A stretch of DNA of 64,000 nucleotides from Brevibacterium yomogidense (GTDB lineage Bacteria > Actinomycetota > Actinomycetes > Actinomycetales > Brevibacteriaceae): contig NZ_FWFF01000020.1 of the NCBI RefSeq assembly GCF_900163715.1, positions 62,001 to 126,000 of the forward strand, given 5' to 3'. The notes beneath the pieces are model-generated. The model had not been told where the DNA came from, searched no databases, and was given only the letters and a program-made list of their open reading frames with translations. A program made the position numbers and the translations under genes. Of the stretch, positions 26,254 to 33,983 are shown piece by piece (position 1 is the stretch's first letter; each line of letters opens with the position of its first letter).

Positions 26254-26814
26254 TCAGCTGCCGGACGCGTCCTCCGGCCCCGGTCCCAGGTCCGTGAACG
26301 TGCCGATGAACTCGTTGTCCTCCCCGGACACCAGATGCTCGAACGCAGAGAGATTGCGCGTCGACTCCCCGCGCGCGATCCTCCACGCCCATTCGCGCTT
26401 CATGCTCGTGAGGAACCCGAGCACCAGCAGCTCGTTGAACGACTTGTCCGCGATCCCCAGGAACCGACCCAGGTACGAATCCAGCACGTCCTCCGCGCTG
26501 TCCGCGGCGAACGCCTCCGGAGGCAGGCTCGCGTTGAGGTAGACGTCGTCGTGGCCGTCGACGGAAAACGACAGTCCGCCCAGCCTCCCGTTCTGCTGGA
26601 GGAGCCATTGGAAGAAGCGCTCCCGGTTCTCATCCGGCTTCCGCACGATGAACGCCTGGAAGTCGACCGCATGCGCGCCCGCTCGGATCGACACGTTCGT
26701 CTTGAGCTTCTTCTCACCCGGCAGGATGACCACTGCCTGCTCAGCACTCACCGATTCGACCTCGACCTCGTTGTCGTCCGCCCAGCGACGGACCAGCTCG
26801 ATGACGTCAGTCAT
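26254..26814 (-). CDS. YbjN-domain protein
   Basis: 186 residues with a YbjN/type III secretion chaperone-like fold: IRAGAHAVDFQAFIVRKPDE and FFQWLLQQNGRLGGLSFSVD in the middle. Function unknown. Its ATG overlaps the mshA stop by 4 bases, and an equivalent protein sits between mshA and gpm in other actinobacteria, so a housekeeping role linked to this block is likely but undefined. It ends in a Gly/Pro/Asp/Ser-rich tail. Confidence 0.85.
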   Translation of the reverse strand: MTDVIELVRRWADDNEVEVESVSAEQAVVILPGEKKLKTNVSIRAGAHAVDFQAFIVRKPDENRERFFQWLLQQNGRLGGLSFSVDGHDDVYLNASLPPEAFAADSAEDVLDSYLGRFLGIADKSFNELLVLGFLTSMKREWAWRIARGESTRNLSAFEHLVSGEDNEFIGTFTDLGPGPEDASGS

Positions 26815-28139
26815 GCGCTTCTCCCTTCGTCCTCGCCCACTGCACCGGACGGGGCAGCGAGCTCCATCAGCACGTCCAGCATGCCTGCTTCCGCTGTCTC
26901 CCAGCTGAGTTCCTCCCGCATCGCGACGGCACCGGCGGCCAGCCGCGTCCGTCCGAGCGGGTCCGCGAGCAGCGTCACGATCGCGTGCGCCCACGTGTAC
27001 CGACTGCGGTCAGCGACGAGGACGCCCGACTCCCCGGGCCGCACGATGTGGGTCAGCCCGCCCACCTGTGAGGCGAGGACCGGGGTGCCGCTGGCGACGG
27101 CCTCGGCGGCGACGAACCCGAAGGATTCCGAGCGGGACGGGACCACGACGAGGTCCGCGGCCCGGTACCAGTCGGCGAGCACGCGCGCCGGGACCGGCTC
27201 GCGGAACTCGACCAGACTGCCCGCCGCCGAGGTCCTGGCCGCCTCCTGCATCCCGCTCTCGTCGGCCTCGCCCGAGGCGCCGCCCAGCATGACGACGCGG
27301 GTGCGGCCCGCGAGGACGGGCTCGGTCACGGCGATGTCGGACAGCGCGTCGAGGAGGATGTCCGTGCCCTTGACGTACTGCATGCGGCCCACGCAGAGGA
27401 CGAGGAGATCCGCGGATTCCATCCCGATCGCGCGCCGCGCCACCTGGACGGGGCCGGGGCGGAAGGTGTCGGTGTCGACTCCGGGCGCGACGATCCTGAT
27501 GCGGGCCGGGGGTGCGTGCAGGAGTGCGGCCATGTCGTGCGCCTCGGACGCGGTGTTGGCCAGCAGGACGTCCGCCGTCGCGGCGATACGGTCCTCCGCC
27601 GCGAGCCGGGCGGCAGGTTCCCGCGCCTCCCCCAGATCGCGGTCCTTCACCGCCGCGATCGTGTGGAACGACATCGCCAGCGCCGGCCTCGTCGGGGTGG
27701 GGTCCGTGGCGTGGCTCGTGGTGGGGTTCGTGGTGGGGTCCGTGACGGAATCCGCTGTGGCAGCCGCAGCGATCTCGCGCAGCTCGCACGCGACGAGGCC
27801 CGACACCCAGTAGTGCGCCCACACGACATCGGCCTGCCGGAGCAGCGTGCTCAGGTCCGGGTCGTCTGCGATCCGGCGGGCGATCTGCGCGGCCTCGGCG
27901 CCCATCTCGTCCTTAGACGTCGCCTGCACCGCGACGGTGTGGAGGCGCACTCCCTCACCGAGGTCGACCGCGGCGGGGGCATCGGCGATCCCGGGGTCCG
28001 CTGTGAGGATGTCCACGGCGTGCCCTGCTCGGACCAGGTGGGCAGCGGTGTGGGCCACGTAGACGTTCAGCCCACCGGCATCCCCGGTGCCCGGCTGCGC
28101 CGCCGGTGAGGTGTGGAGGGAGAGGACGACGATACGCAC
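26811..28139 (-). CDS. mshA: D-inositol-3-phosphate glycosyltransferase, mycothiol synthesis
   Basis: 442-residue GT4 enzyme. Transfers N-acetylglucosamine from UDP-GlcNAc to inositol 3-phosphate, the first step of mycothiol synthesis. Seen: GDAGGLNVYVAHTAAHLVRA (18-37), FHTIAAVKD, PGVDTDTFRPG, VGRMQYVKGTDILLDA and the donor-binding SRSESFGFVAAEAVASGTP. A Thr/Asp/Pro-rich insert (TDPTTNPTTSHATDPTPT, about 137-154) is encoded by GTGGGGTYCGTG-like repeats. GTG at 28139 follows TAGACT by 6 nt. mshA-ybjN order is conserved in actinobacteria. Confidence 0.93.
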   Translation of the reverse strand: MRIVVLSLHTSPAAQPGTGDAGGLNVYVAHTAAHLVRAGHAVDILTADPGIADAPAAVDLGEGVRLHTVAVQATSKDEMGAEAAQIARRIADDPDLSTLLRQADVVWAHYWVSGLVACELREIAAAATADSVTDPTTNPTTSHATDPTPTRPALAMSFHTIAAVKDRDLGEAREPAARLAAEDRIAATADVLLANTASEAHDMAALLHAPPARIRIVAPGVDTDTFRPGPVQVARRAIGMESADLLVLCVGRMQYVKGTDILLDALSDIAVTEPVLAGRTRVVMLGGASGEADESGMQEAARTSAAGSLVEFREPVPARVLADWYRAADLVVVPSRSESFGFVAAEAVASGTPVLASQVGGLTHIVRPGESGVLVADRSRYTWAHAIVTLLADPLGRTRLAAGAVAMREELSWETAEAGMLDVLMELAAPSGAVGEDEGRSA

Positions 28140-28145
28140 GGGCGA

Positions 28146-28151
28146 AGTCTA
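28146..28151 (-). promoter_or_regulatory. -10 box (TAGACT), leaderless type, mshA
   Basis: TAGACT on the minus strand, 6 nt before the GTG of mshA. No ribosome site is present. Confidence 0.5.
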
Positions 28152-28922
28152 TCCGGCGGCGCGGCGCGGCGAGACGGCCGCGTCCCCCGCCGCACGCTGC
28201 GCTCGGACGACGCGCCTGGCGAAGCGATGGGCACGGGAGCGGCGCAGGCGATGGCTGGGCGAGCCGGCGGACGCCGCGACGCTCGTCTCCTCCAGCACCC
28301 GGGTGAGTCGGTGCTGGTAGCGGGGCAGGGCCTCGGCGACGGACAGGGTGTGGGTGTCGACGAGGGTGCAGAGGAACTCATCGGCGGTGAGCAGCGAGTA
28401 GCCCCGCTGCTCGGTGGGGATCGGGGCGAAGGCGTGGACGTCATCCGTGACGAGCAGGTCTGCTCCCCAGGCCAGCGCTGCGGCGTCCAGGTGGGCGTCG
28501 TCCGGGTCCAGCACGTGGGAGCGAGGTGGTTGGTGGAGTGATGGGTGGGCGGGCTGGCCCGTCGGCTGATGCAGGGGCGGAGCGGCGGGGGCGTCGTCGA
28601 TGCGCGTGAGCGAGTCCGTGCGCAGACGCGCCGCTCGATCCGCCTGTGCGCGGGTGAACTGCGGGTCGATGCGGCGCAGCGCGTGCCGCAGTTCATGCAG
28701 GACGCCGCGGGAGACGCCCAGGTGCGGGCGGAGGCCGTCCGGGATCCCATCCGTGAGGGCGAGAGTCCAGAGCCACAGCGGCTCCGGTGCCAGCACGCTC
28801 GTGTCGATGAGTACGCGCCAGGGGTCGGCTGACGGCTGCTGGGCTGGCGCCTCGGGCATGGTCCGCGGTGTGGTCTCGGGTCCGGCTCCGGGCGTCATGT
28901 CGGGCAGCTGCTTGTCTGGCAT
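28149..28922 (-). CDS. PIN-domain protein
   Basis: 257 residues. PIN signature WRVLIDTSVLAPEPLWLW (about residues 35-52, first acidic residue in IDTS) and a later acidic cluster DPDDAHLDAAALAWGADLLV with TDD shortly after, the magnesium site of PIN ribonucleases. The domain is interrupted by a Pro/His-rich low-complexity stretch (HQPTGQPAHPSLHQPPRS) and ends in a basic tail. No antitoxin-like gene is adjacent, so a VapC toxin role is not supported. It starts 4 bases after the hydrolase stop. N-terminal start is uncertain. Confidence 0.7.
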   Translation of the reverse strand: MPDKQLPDMTPGAGPETTPRTMPEAPAQQPSADPWRVLIDTSVLAPEPLWLWTLALTDGIPDGLRPHLGVSRGVLHELRHALRRIDPQFTRAQADRAARLRTDSLTRIDDAPAAPPLHQPTGQPAHPSLHQPPRSHVLDPDDAHLDAAALAWGADLLVTDDVHAFAPIPTEQRGYSLLTADEFLCTLVDTHTLSVAEALPRYQHRLTRVLEETSVAASAGSPSHRLRRSRAHRFARRVVRAQRAAGDAAVSPRRAAG

Positions 28923-28926
28923 GGGG

Positions 28927-29799
28927 TCAGCCGTTGAAGAAGTCGGTGAGGATCTGGCGGATGCGGGTGCGGCCGCGCCACAGGATCGATCCGGGCGGGA
29001 GGACCTCGAGCTGGGCACGCGGGAAGGCCGCAGCGTACTCACGGGCGACCTCCACGGGGTGGGACGCATCGTCCTCATGGGTGAGGACCAGGACGTCACC
29101 GGCGAAGTCGCCTGCGGCCTCGGGCTGGTCCACGGCGATCTTCGCGGCGAGGCCCACACCGTCGGACATGTCGGTCTCGACCAGCGCGTCGACCTTCTGG
29201 CGGGCCCAGGCGCGGGCGGGTTCCAGGGTCTGGACCTCGGCGGGCTCGCGGGAGAGGAAGTAGTCGACGAGGCCGTCGCGGTCACCGTCGGCGAGCAGCC
29301 TGCGGATACGGGTCAGGCTGTCGTCGATCGCGTCGCTGAGTGTCGGCGAGAACCCTGCCCAGGAGGCGGGGAGGACGAATGCGACCTTCGTGAGCGCTGC
29401 GGTGTGGGTGTCGCCGGAGGTGAGGAGGCGGGCGAGGCCTCCCGCGCTCATGGAGACGCCGAGTGCGCGGGTCGCACCCGTGGTGGCGAGCGCGGTGGAC
29501 AGCTGGGAGGCGATCGTGCCGTAGTCCCACCCTGTGCCCGGCGATGGTCGACCGCCGTGTCCGCCCAGGTGGACGAGCGCGCGGGTGCCGTCGATTCCTG
29601 CGGCGAAGGGGCGGGTGTCGCGGATCTGGCCGGAGAAGCCGTGGGCGAAGAGCGTGACGGGGTCGCCGGAGCCGAACGTCGAGATCCAGTCGGTGTCCGC
29701 ACCCGGGCGGTTGCGGTCGGAGACGGGGCGATTGTGGCCAGTAGCGCGAATGCGTGCGGGACCGTCGCCCGCGGTGCCCGACGAGGAGGGATCCGTCAT
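28927..29799 (-). CDS. Alpha/beta-hydrolase-fold protein
   Basis: 290 residues. Oxyanion strand LFAHGFSGQIRDTR near 60, nucleophile elbow GVSMSAGG near 120 (Ser in the GxSxxG motif), late acid/His region VLTHEDDASHPVE near 245. A cytoplasmic esterase or lipase-type enzyme; substrate unknown. ATG at 29799 lies 7 nt after TAGACT. Forms a two-gene unit with the PIN-domain gene. Confidence 0.82.
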   Translation of the reverse strand: MTDPSSSGTAGDGPARIRATGHNRPVSDRNRPGADTDWISTFGSGDPVTLFAHGFSGQIRDTRPFAAGIDGTRALVHLGGHGGRPSPGTGWDYGTIASQLSTALATTGATRALGVSMSAGGLARLLTSGDTHTAALTKVAFVLPASWAGFSPTLSDAIDDSLTRIRRLLADGDRDGLVDYFLSREPAEVQTLEPARAWARQKVDALVETDMSDGVGLAAKIAVDQPEAAGDFAGDVLVLTHEDDASHPVEVAREYAAAFPRAQLEVLPPGSILWRGRTRIRQILTDFFNG

Positions 29800-29806
29800 G
29801 GTCCAC

Positions 29807-29812
29807 AGTCTA
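29807..29812 (-). promoter_or_regulatory. -10 box (TAGACT), leaderless type, hydrolase-PIN unit
   Basis: TAGACT on the minus strand followed after 7 nt by the ATG at 29799. Confidence 0.5.
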
Positions 29813-29841
29813 GAGAGCCGCTGCGGGGCGACCCGCCACCC

Positions 29842-29897
29842 ACCAGCTTTCATCAGACCGCACAACTTCTTTCCTGTGCGGTCTGATGAAAGCTGGT
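29842..29897. repeat. Palindromic repeat element, copy 2
   Basis: Arms 29842-29863 and 29876-29897 are perfectly complementary over 22 bp; the 12-nt loop reads AACTTCTTTCCT, the reverse complement form of the loops in copies 1 and 3, so this copy is inverted. Rest of the 259-bp gap (29800-30058) shows only the hydrolase promoter and a Gly-codon-like repeat GGCATGGG near 30000-30045. Confidence 0.9.
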
Positions 29898-30058
29898 AGG
29901 TATGGGAGACCCGGACTCGACGCCGAGGTGGACGGGCTGAAGGAGATCAGGCTGGTTCGCGCGTAGGGACCGATCGGCCCCATGTCATGGCCGGTTCTGT
30001 GGCATGGGCAGGCTGGCGGCATGGGCGGTCCCACGGCATGGGCGTCCCGGCGGGTCGT

Positions 30059-30373
30059 TCAGCGCTTGTTGCGGCGACGCGGGTCCACGCTGCGCAGCGC
30101 GGGGCGCACGTCCACCCAGTACACCGCGACGGCGATGAGCGCGATGATCGTCACGAACATGGGCATCGCGCTCAGCGGAGGAACCGCGAGGAAGCCCACG
30201 AGCGCGGACGCGCCCAGGATCAGGCACCAGAACTTCTTCGTCCGCTTGTCAGCGGCCCGGTACATCTCATCCGAGTACAGCAGGGACGAGACGAGACCCA
30301 CCACCGTGAACACGAAGATCGCCACGATGATGACGAGGAAGACGGTGCTCTGAATGGATGCGAGGGCCTGCAT
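30059..30373 (-). CDS. DUF2516-family small membrane protein
   Basis: 104 residues, three predicted transmembrane helices (about 8-32, 48-66, 70-88), then a basic tail RSVDPRRRNKR. Matches the DUF2516 pattern of actinobacteria (short, with DEMYRAADKRTKKFW between helices 1 and 2). Function unknown. ATG at 30373 lies 7 nt after TACGCT. Confidence 0.75.
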   Translation of the reverse strand: MQALASIQSTVFLVIIVAIFVFTVVGLVSSLLYSDEMYRAADKRTKKFWCLILGASALVGFLAVPPLSAMPMFVTIIALIAVAVYWVDVRPALRSVDPRRRNKR

Positions 30374-30380
30374 GCACTCC

Positions 30381-30386
30381 AGCGTA
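30381..30386 (-). promoter_or_regulatory. -10 box (TACGCT), leaderless type, DUF2516 gene
   Basis: TACGCT on the minus strand, 7 nt before ATG at 30373; GGAG within the spacer could also serve as a ribosome site. Confidence 0.35.
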
Positions 30387-30454
30387 ACGGGTGCGCCTGA
30401 ACAGCTCCCTCAGGAGAGCACCGTCCGTTTCCACCAGCCGCACGTGGACTCTTG

Positions 30455-30590
30455 ACCGACCCGGCCCACCAACCGACCCGGTCCACCAACCGACCTGGTC
30501 CACTAACCGACCTGCCCACCGACCGATCCGGTCTCCCGGCCGCACTCGGTCCACCAGCCGACCTGTTCTACCAGCCGAACCCGGTTGCAC
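30455..30590. repeat. Degenerate 17-bp tandem repeat at azlD 3' end
   Basis: Eight units of 16-18 bp (total 136 bp) with consensus ACCGACCYGGTCCACCA. The last one and a half units are the final codons of azlD; the other units lie beyond its stop at 30568. Confidence 0.85.
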
Positions 30591-30909
30591 GCACGACCGC
30601 ACAGACGACCATCCCGATGAGGACGCACACGAGCATCGGCACACGCAGCACACCCGCCACCATGCCCGCAGACACCCCCAGGACACGACCGGCATCGGCA
30701 GGCTCCTGACCATCGAAGAAGCCGCCGGTCACAGCCACCGCGAGCACCAGCACGACGACCGCGCGATCCATCCAGAGCCGACCGCCCGAGGCCTCGGTCG
30801 ATTCCCCGCCCGCACGCGCACGTGCGCCCAGACGCACGCCCAGCAAACGCAGGAAGTACGTGCCGCCCGCCAGACCGGCGAGCGCGAGGAGGAAGGGGAC
30901 GGTGTCCAT
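30568..30909 (-). CDS. azlD: AzlD-type branched-chain amino acid exporter subunit
   Basis: 113 residues, four hydrophobic helices, with FLLALAGLAGGTYFLRLLGV at the N-terminus and VPMLVCVLIGMVVCAVVR at the C-terminus, the AzlD pattern. Works with AzlC as the small subunit of an amino acid exporter. ATG at 30909 is one base after the azlC stop and has GAGAGGGGG upstream. Its last codons are part of a 17-bp tandem repeat continuing downstream. Confidence 0.85.
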   Translation of the reverse strand: MDTVPFLLALAGLAGGTYFLRLLGVRLGARARAGGESTEASGGRLWMDRAVVVLVLAVAVTGGFFDGQEPADAGRVLGVSAGMVAGVLRVPMLVCVLIGMVVCAVVRATGFGW

Positions 30910-30910
30910 C

Positions 30911-31606
30911 TCAGACCCCCTCTCCATCGACAGGTCTCCTGCGCATATGCAGGTATCCCGCTGCCGGCAGCAGCGCCACCAGTGCCGCGACGGATGCCAT
31001 GCCCAGCGGCGCGACCGGCGTGAGGGCGAGCGCCAGCACCGCTCCGCCCACCGCAGTGATGCCGAGGAGCCTGTCCCTCAGATCGTTGACGACCAGGCAG
31101 AACAGCAGGATCGGCAGTGCGGTGTCCAGGCCCAGGGAGTTCGCGTCGACCACGGAGCCCAGCAGCTGGCCCAGAGTGGCACCGCCCACCCAGGCGATGA
31201 AGAGCATGACCGCGGAGATCGAGAACCGCGACCACTTCTCGCGATCTGTGCGTCCCGCGCGGCCGAATGCCGTCGCCTCGTCGTTCGCCAGATGCGCGGC
31301 GAGGTACGTCCTCCAGCCCGGCGGCGCGTACTGGCCGATGCTCAGCCCGAAGGCGAAGTTGCGGGCATTCACCAGGAGGCCGCCCATCACGGCGAAGATC
31401 GGGAGCCCACCTGCCGCGATGACGCCTACGAAGGTGAGCTCCGCTGCTCCACCGGTGGCCACCGCTGCGAGCAGCACCGTCTGCCAGAGGGGGAACCCCG
31501 CGGCGTGGGCGATCGCACCGTAGGAGATGGACACGAGCAGGATCATGACGTTCATGAGCACGGCGTCGCGCCAGACCGTCCCGGGAACTCCTCTCAGTGC
31601 GCGCAT
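30911..31606 (-). CDS. azlC: AzlC-type branched-chain amino acid exporter
   Basis: 231 residues. AzlC signature LLVSISYGAIAHAAGFPLWQ in helix 1 and GGLLVNARNFAFGLSIGQ near residue 80, about five to six membrane helices. Exports branched-chain amino acids (azaleucine resistance in Bacillus). ATG at 31606 is preferred; a TTG at 31642 would add 12 residues. A TATAAA box (minus strand, about 31657) fits a promoter with a short leader. Divergent from a cupin-type regulator, which probably controls it. Confidence 0.85.
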   Translation of the reverse strand: MRALRGVPGTVWRDAVLMNVMILLVSISYGAIAHAAGFPLWQTVLLAAVATGGAAELTFVGVIAAGGLPIFAVMGGLLVNARNFAFGLSIGQYAPPGWRTYLAAHLANDEATAFGRAGRTDREKWSRFSISAVMLFIAWVGGATLGQLLGSVVDANSLGLDTALPILLFCLVVNDLRDRLLGITAVGGAVLALALTPVAPLGMASVAALVALLPAAGYLHMRRRPVDGEGV

Positions 31607-31674
31607 GCGCCCATCGTGCCCAGTGACGGAGCGTTCCGTCAACAGAACAGTCGGACTTTATAGAGAACGACCGC

Positions 31675-31680
31675 TATGCT
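31675..31680 (+). promoter_or_regulatory. -10 box (TATGCT), leaderless type, HTH-cupin regulator
   Basis: TATGCT ends 6 nt before the ATG at 31687. The interval 31643-31686 also carries the azlC promoter; TATAG (31660) and CTATG (31674) form inverted half-sites that may be the shared operator. Confidence 0.5.
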
Positions 31681-31686
31681 GAAACC

Positions 31687-32262
31687 ATGGACGGAGGAAC
31701 GGAGACATCGCGGGGGGACACCCCCATGGATCGGCTCGCCGGCGGGTTGAAGCGCGAGCGGGAACGGCAGGGCCTCAGCCTGTCCGAGACCGCCAAGCGC
31801 GCCGGCATCGGCAAGTCGACGCTGTCGCAGCTGGAGAGCGGCGGAGGCAACCCCAGCGTCGAGACCCTCTGGGCCATCGCGACAGCACTGGGAGTCCAGA
31901 TCTCACGCCTGCTCGAGACGGACCGCCCTCCGCTGTCCGTGATCCGCCGCGGCGAGGCGATGCCGCTGCCCTCCACCGATGCCGACTACTCCGCCGCCCT
32001 GCTGTCCGCCTGCCCTCCGCACGCGCGCCGCGACGTCTTCCTCGTGCAGCTCGAGCCGGGCTCTGCCCGCGTCGCCCAGCCCCATCCCGTCGGCACGATC
32101 GAGCACCTCGTCGTCTCGGCGGGCAGTCTCCGCCTCACCATCGACGGGGAATCGATCGACCTCGACCCGGGCGACTATGCTCGCCACGCCGGGGACTCCG
32201 TCCACGCGTACGAGGCGCTGACCCCCGACACGATGGCGGTCTGCATCGTCGAAGCGTCCTGA
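31687..32262 (+). CDS. XRE-family regulator with cupin domain
   Basis: 191 residues. N-terminal HTH LSLSETAKRAGIGKSTLSQL (about 33-52) followed by SGGGNPSVETLWAIATALG; C-terminal cupin with GTIEHLVVSAGSLRLTIDG and LDPGDYARHAGDSVHAYEA, where His/Glu ligands bind a metal or small effector. Divergent from azlCD, an arrangement in which such regulators control amino acid export. No Shine-Dalgarno; leaderless start likely. Confidence 0.9.
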   Translation: MDGGTETSRGDTPMDRLAGGLKRERERQGLSLSETAKRAGIGKSTLSQLESGGGNPSVETLWAIATALGVQISRLLETDRPPLSVIRRGEAMPLPSTDADYSAALLSACPPHARRDVFLVQLEPGSARVAQPHPVGTIEHLVVSAGSLRLTIDGESIDLDPGDYARHAGDSVHAYEALTPDTMAVCIVEAS

Positions 32263-32301
32263 CACCGATCGTCTGAGACAGCGGACCCGCCGGCTTCTCC
32301 G

Positions 32302-33813
32302 TCAGTCCTTCTGCGGGCGCGGATCGTCGGTGTCGTCGCGGTCCTCGGCGGTCGCTTCGCCGCGGCCGGCCCCGCCGGAGTCGCCGTCGCGATCAGCGCT
32401 GTCGGAATCACCGACCGCCTCGGCCTCTCCCCGACCCCGCCGGGAAGGGTCGGCGACGACGGGCAGGACTGCGACCTCGGGCGCGGGGTCGTCCGTGTCC
32501 GGGGTCTGCCCCGGCCTGCGGCGGTTCCCGGCGAGGCGCGCCTGATGGGCCTCGTGCCCCTCCGCCGCGTCGAGTGCGGGACCGTCGGCACCCATCGCAC
32601 CGGACGTGTCCGCGATCGCCGTCGCCGCAGCCGTGCCCGCCGCACCCTTGGGCTTCGCATCGTCCTCGACGACGCGGAGGGTGCCGGTCTCCGGTTCGAC
32701 CTCGAGGGTCGGCAGCGTCTCGTTGGCCTCCGCCGCAGAGGCACCGGCCGCCTGGAGCAGGTCGACCACCAGCGGCCGCAGCAGGAGCAGCATCGTGGTC
32801 TGCTCGATGTCCTCGTGCATGGCGACGGTCGGACGCAGGGTGCCGGCCACCTCCCCGAACGCGCGTTCGGCCTCGGCCCGGTCCTTCCCCTCCAGCAGCG
32901 CTGCGCGCAGCGTCCACGACGCGTCGGCCATCTGCTCGATCGCGTTTGACAGGACCGGATCCGATGGCCCGTTCTCTGACACGGAGACGGCTCTGCGGAG
33001 GACCACGCGGATCATGCGCATCGACCGGTCCGCGAACTCGCACGCGCGGGCCAGGCGGGACACCTCGGCGACGTAGCGGCGGGAGCGGGCGTTGATGCGC
33101 GCCGCCTCCTCGGAGATGCGCAGGGCTGCCCGCCACGAGTCGACGTACTGCTGGGAGTCCCGCGCTCGCGACAGGGCACGGCGGGCGGCATCCGGATCAG
33201 ACCTGCGCAGGGCGTCCGCGGCCTCCCGCAGGAGGATTGTGATCTCCTCGAGCAGGTTCGCCGCCTGGTTGCGGGGACGCTTGCGTGCATCGGACGGGGT
33301 GATGAACGCCAGGAGCACCGCGGTCGAGGCCCCCACGAGGGCGTCCGTCGTCCGGGAGAACGTGCCGGGAGACAGGTCCGCTGGAACGGTGACGATGTAG
33401 ATCGACTGGACACCCAGCTGGGTGACGAAGATGGCACCGGAATTCATAAACATGCCCAGGCACACCGCGGTGAACAGCATGACGGTCAGCTGCCAGAGGC
33501 CACTTCCGAAGATATGGACGAACAGGTCGCCGAACAGCACGCCCAGGACCGCGCCGCAGCCGATCTCCATCGACCGGCGCAGCCGCCGATCCATCATCGG
33601 ACCGATCCCCACGACCGCCGCGACCGCCGCGAAGAACGGGGCGCTGTGGCCCAGGACGTAGACGCAGAATCCGTACGCGAACGTCGCGGCGACCGTCAGC
33701 TGGAGCACCTGGCTGATGTTCAGGCGCAGGCGGCGCGTGCCCATGCGCACACGGTTGCGCAGGACCAGCCCCCCTGTGGCGGTCCATCTGCGCATACGCC
33801 CTTTCGCACCCAC
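32302..33813 (-). CDS. FUSC/aromatic-acid-exporter-type membrane protein
   Basis: 503 residues. The N-terminal 170 hold about five to six transmembrane helices with ISQVLQLTVAATFAYGFCVY and FFAAVAAVVGIGPMMDRRLR, the FUSC/DUF939 pattern, then a long soluble helical domain and a disordered acidic/Gly-rich tail of about 110 residues. Probably an efflux or envelope transporter; substrate unknown. GTG at 33813 lies 6 nt after TAGAGT; ATG at 33795 with AAAGGG very close is the alternative. Confidence 0.82.
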   Translation of the reverse strand: MGAKGRMRRWTATGGLVLRNRVRMGTRRLRLNISQVLQLTVAATFAYGFCVYVLGHSAPFFAAVAAVVGIGPMMDRRLRRSMEIGCGAVLGVLFGDLFVHIFGSGLWQLTVMLFTAVCLGMFMNSGAIFVTQLGVQSIYIVTVPADLSPGTFSRTTDALVGASTAVLLAFITPSDARKRPRNQAANLLEEITILLREAADALRRSDPDAARRALSRARDSQQYVDSWRAALRISEEAARINARSRRYVAEVSRLARACEFADRSMRMIRVVLRRAVSVSENGPSDPVLSNAIEQMADASWTLRAALLEGKDRAEAERAFGEVAGTLRPTVAMHEDIEQTTMLLLLRPLVVDLLQAAGASAAEANETLPTLEVEPETGTLRVVEDDAKPKGAAGTAAATAIADTSGAMGADGPALDAAEGHEAHQARLAGNRRRPGQTPDTDDPAPEVAVLPVVADPSRRGRGEAEAVGDSDSADRDGDSGGAGRGEATAEDRDDTDDPRPQKD

Positions 33814-33819
33814 GCGGCC

Positions 33820-33825
33820 ACTCTA
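33820..33825 (-). promoter_or_regulatory. -10 box (TAGAGT), leaderless type, FUSC protein
   Basis: TAGAGT on the minus strand, 6 nt before GTG at 33813. Confidence 0.45.
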
Positions 33826-33983
33826 TCCAGGTCGCCTGCGTCCGGCACGCGGTCACGCCTGTTCCGGAGCACCCCTTCAGCCGGTGCTGAGCGGACACCA
33901 GGACACCTCGTCGCGGTGCATGACCGACGGCGGGGGGTGTGACATGCTTTCGGCACCGGGGAGGAGAGGGGAAACACACCACC

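Noticed and set aside
28149..29285. 378-codon frame joining the PIN gene to its upstream region
   Set aside because: The first 121 codons overlap the hydrolase out of frame; only the part from ATG 28922 looks like protein.
30455..30590. Could the 17-bp repeats be a CRISPR array
   Set aside because: Units are contiguous and degenerate with no spacers, and there are no cas genes.
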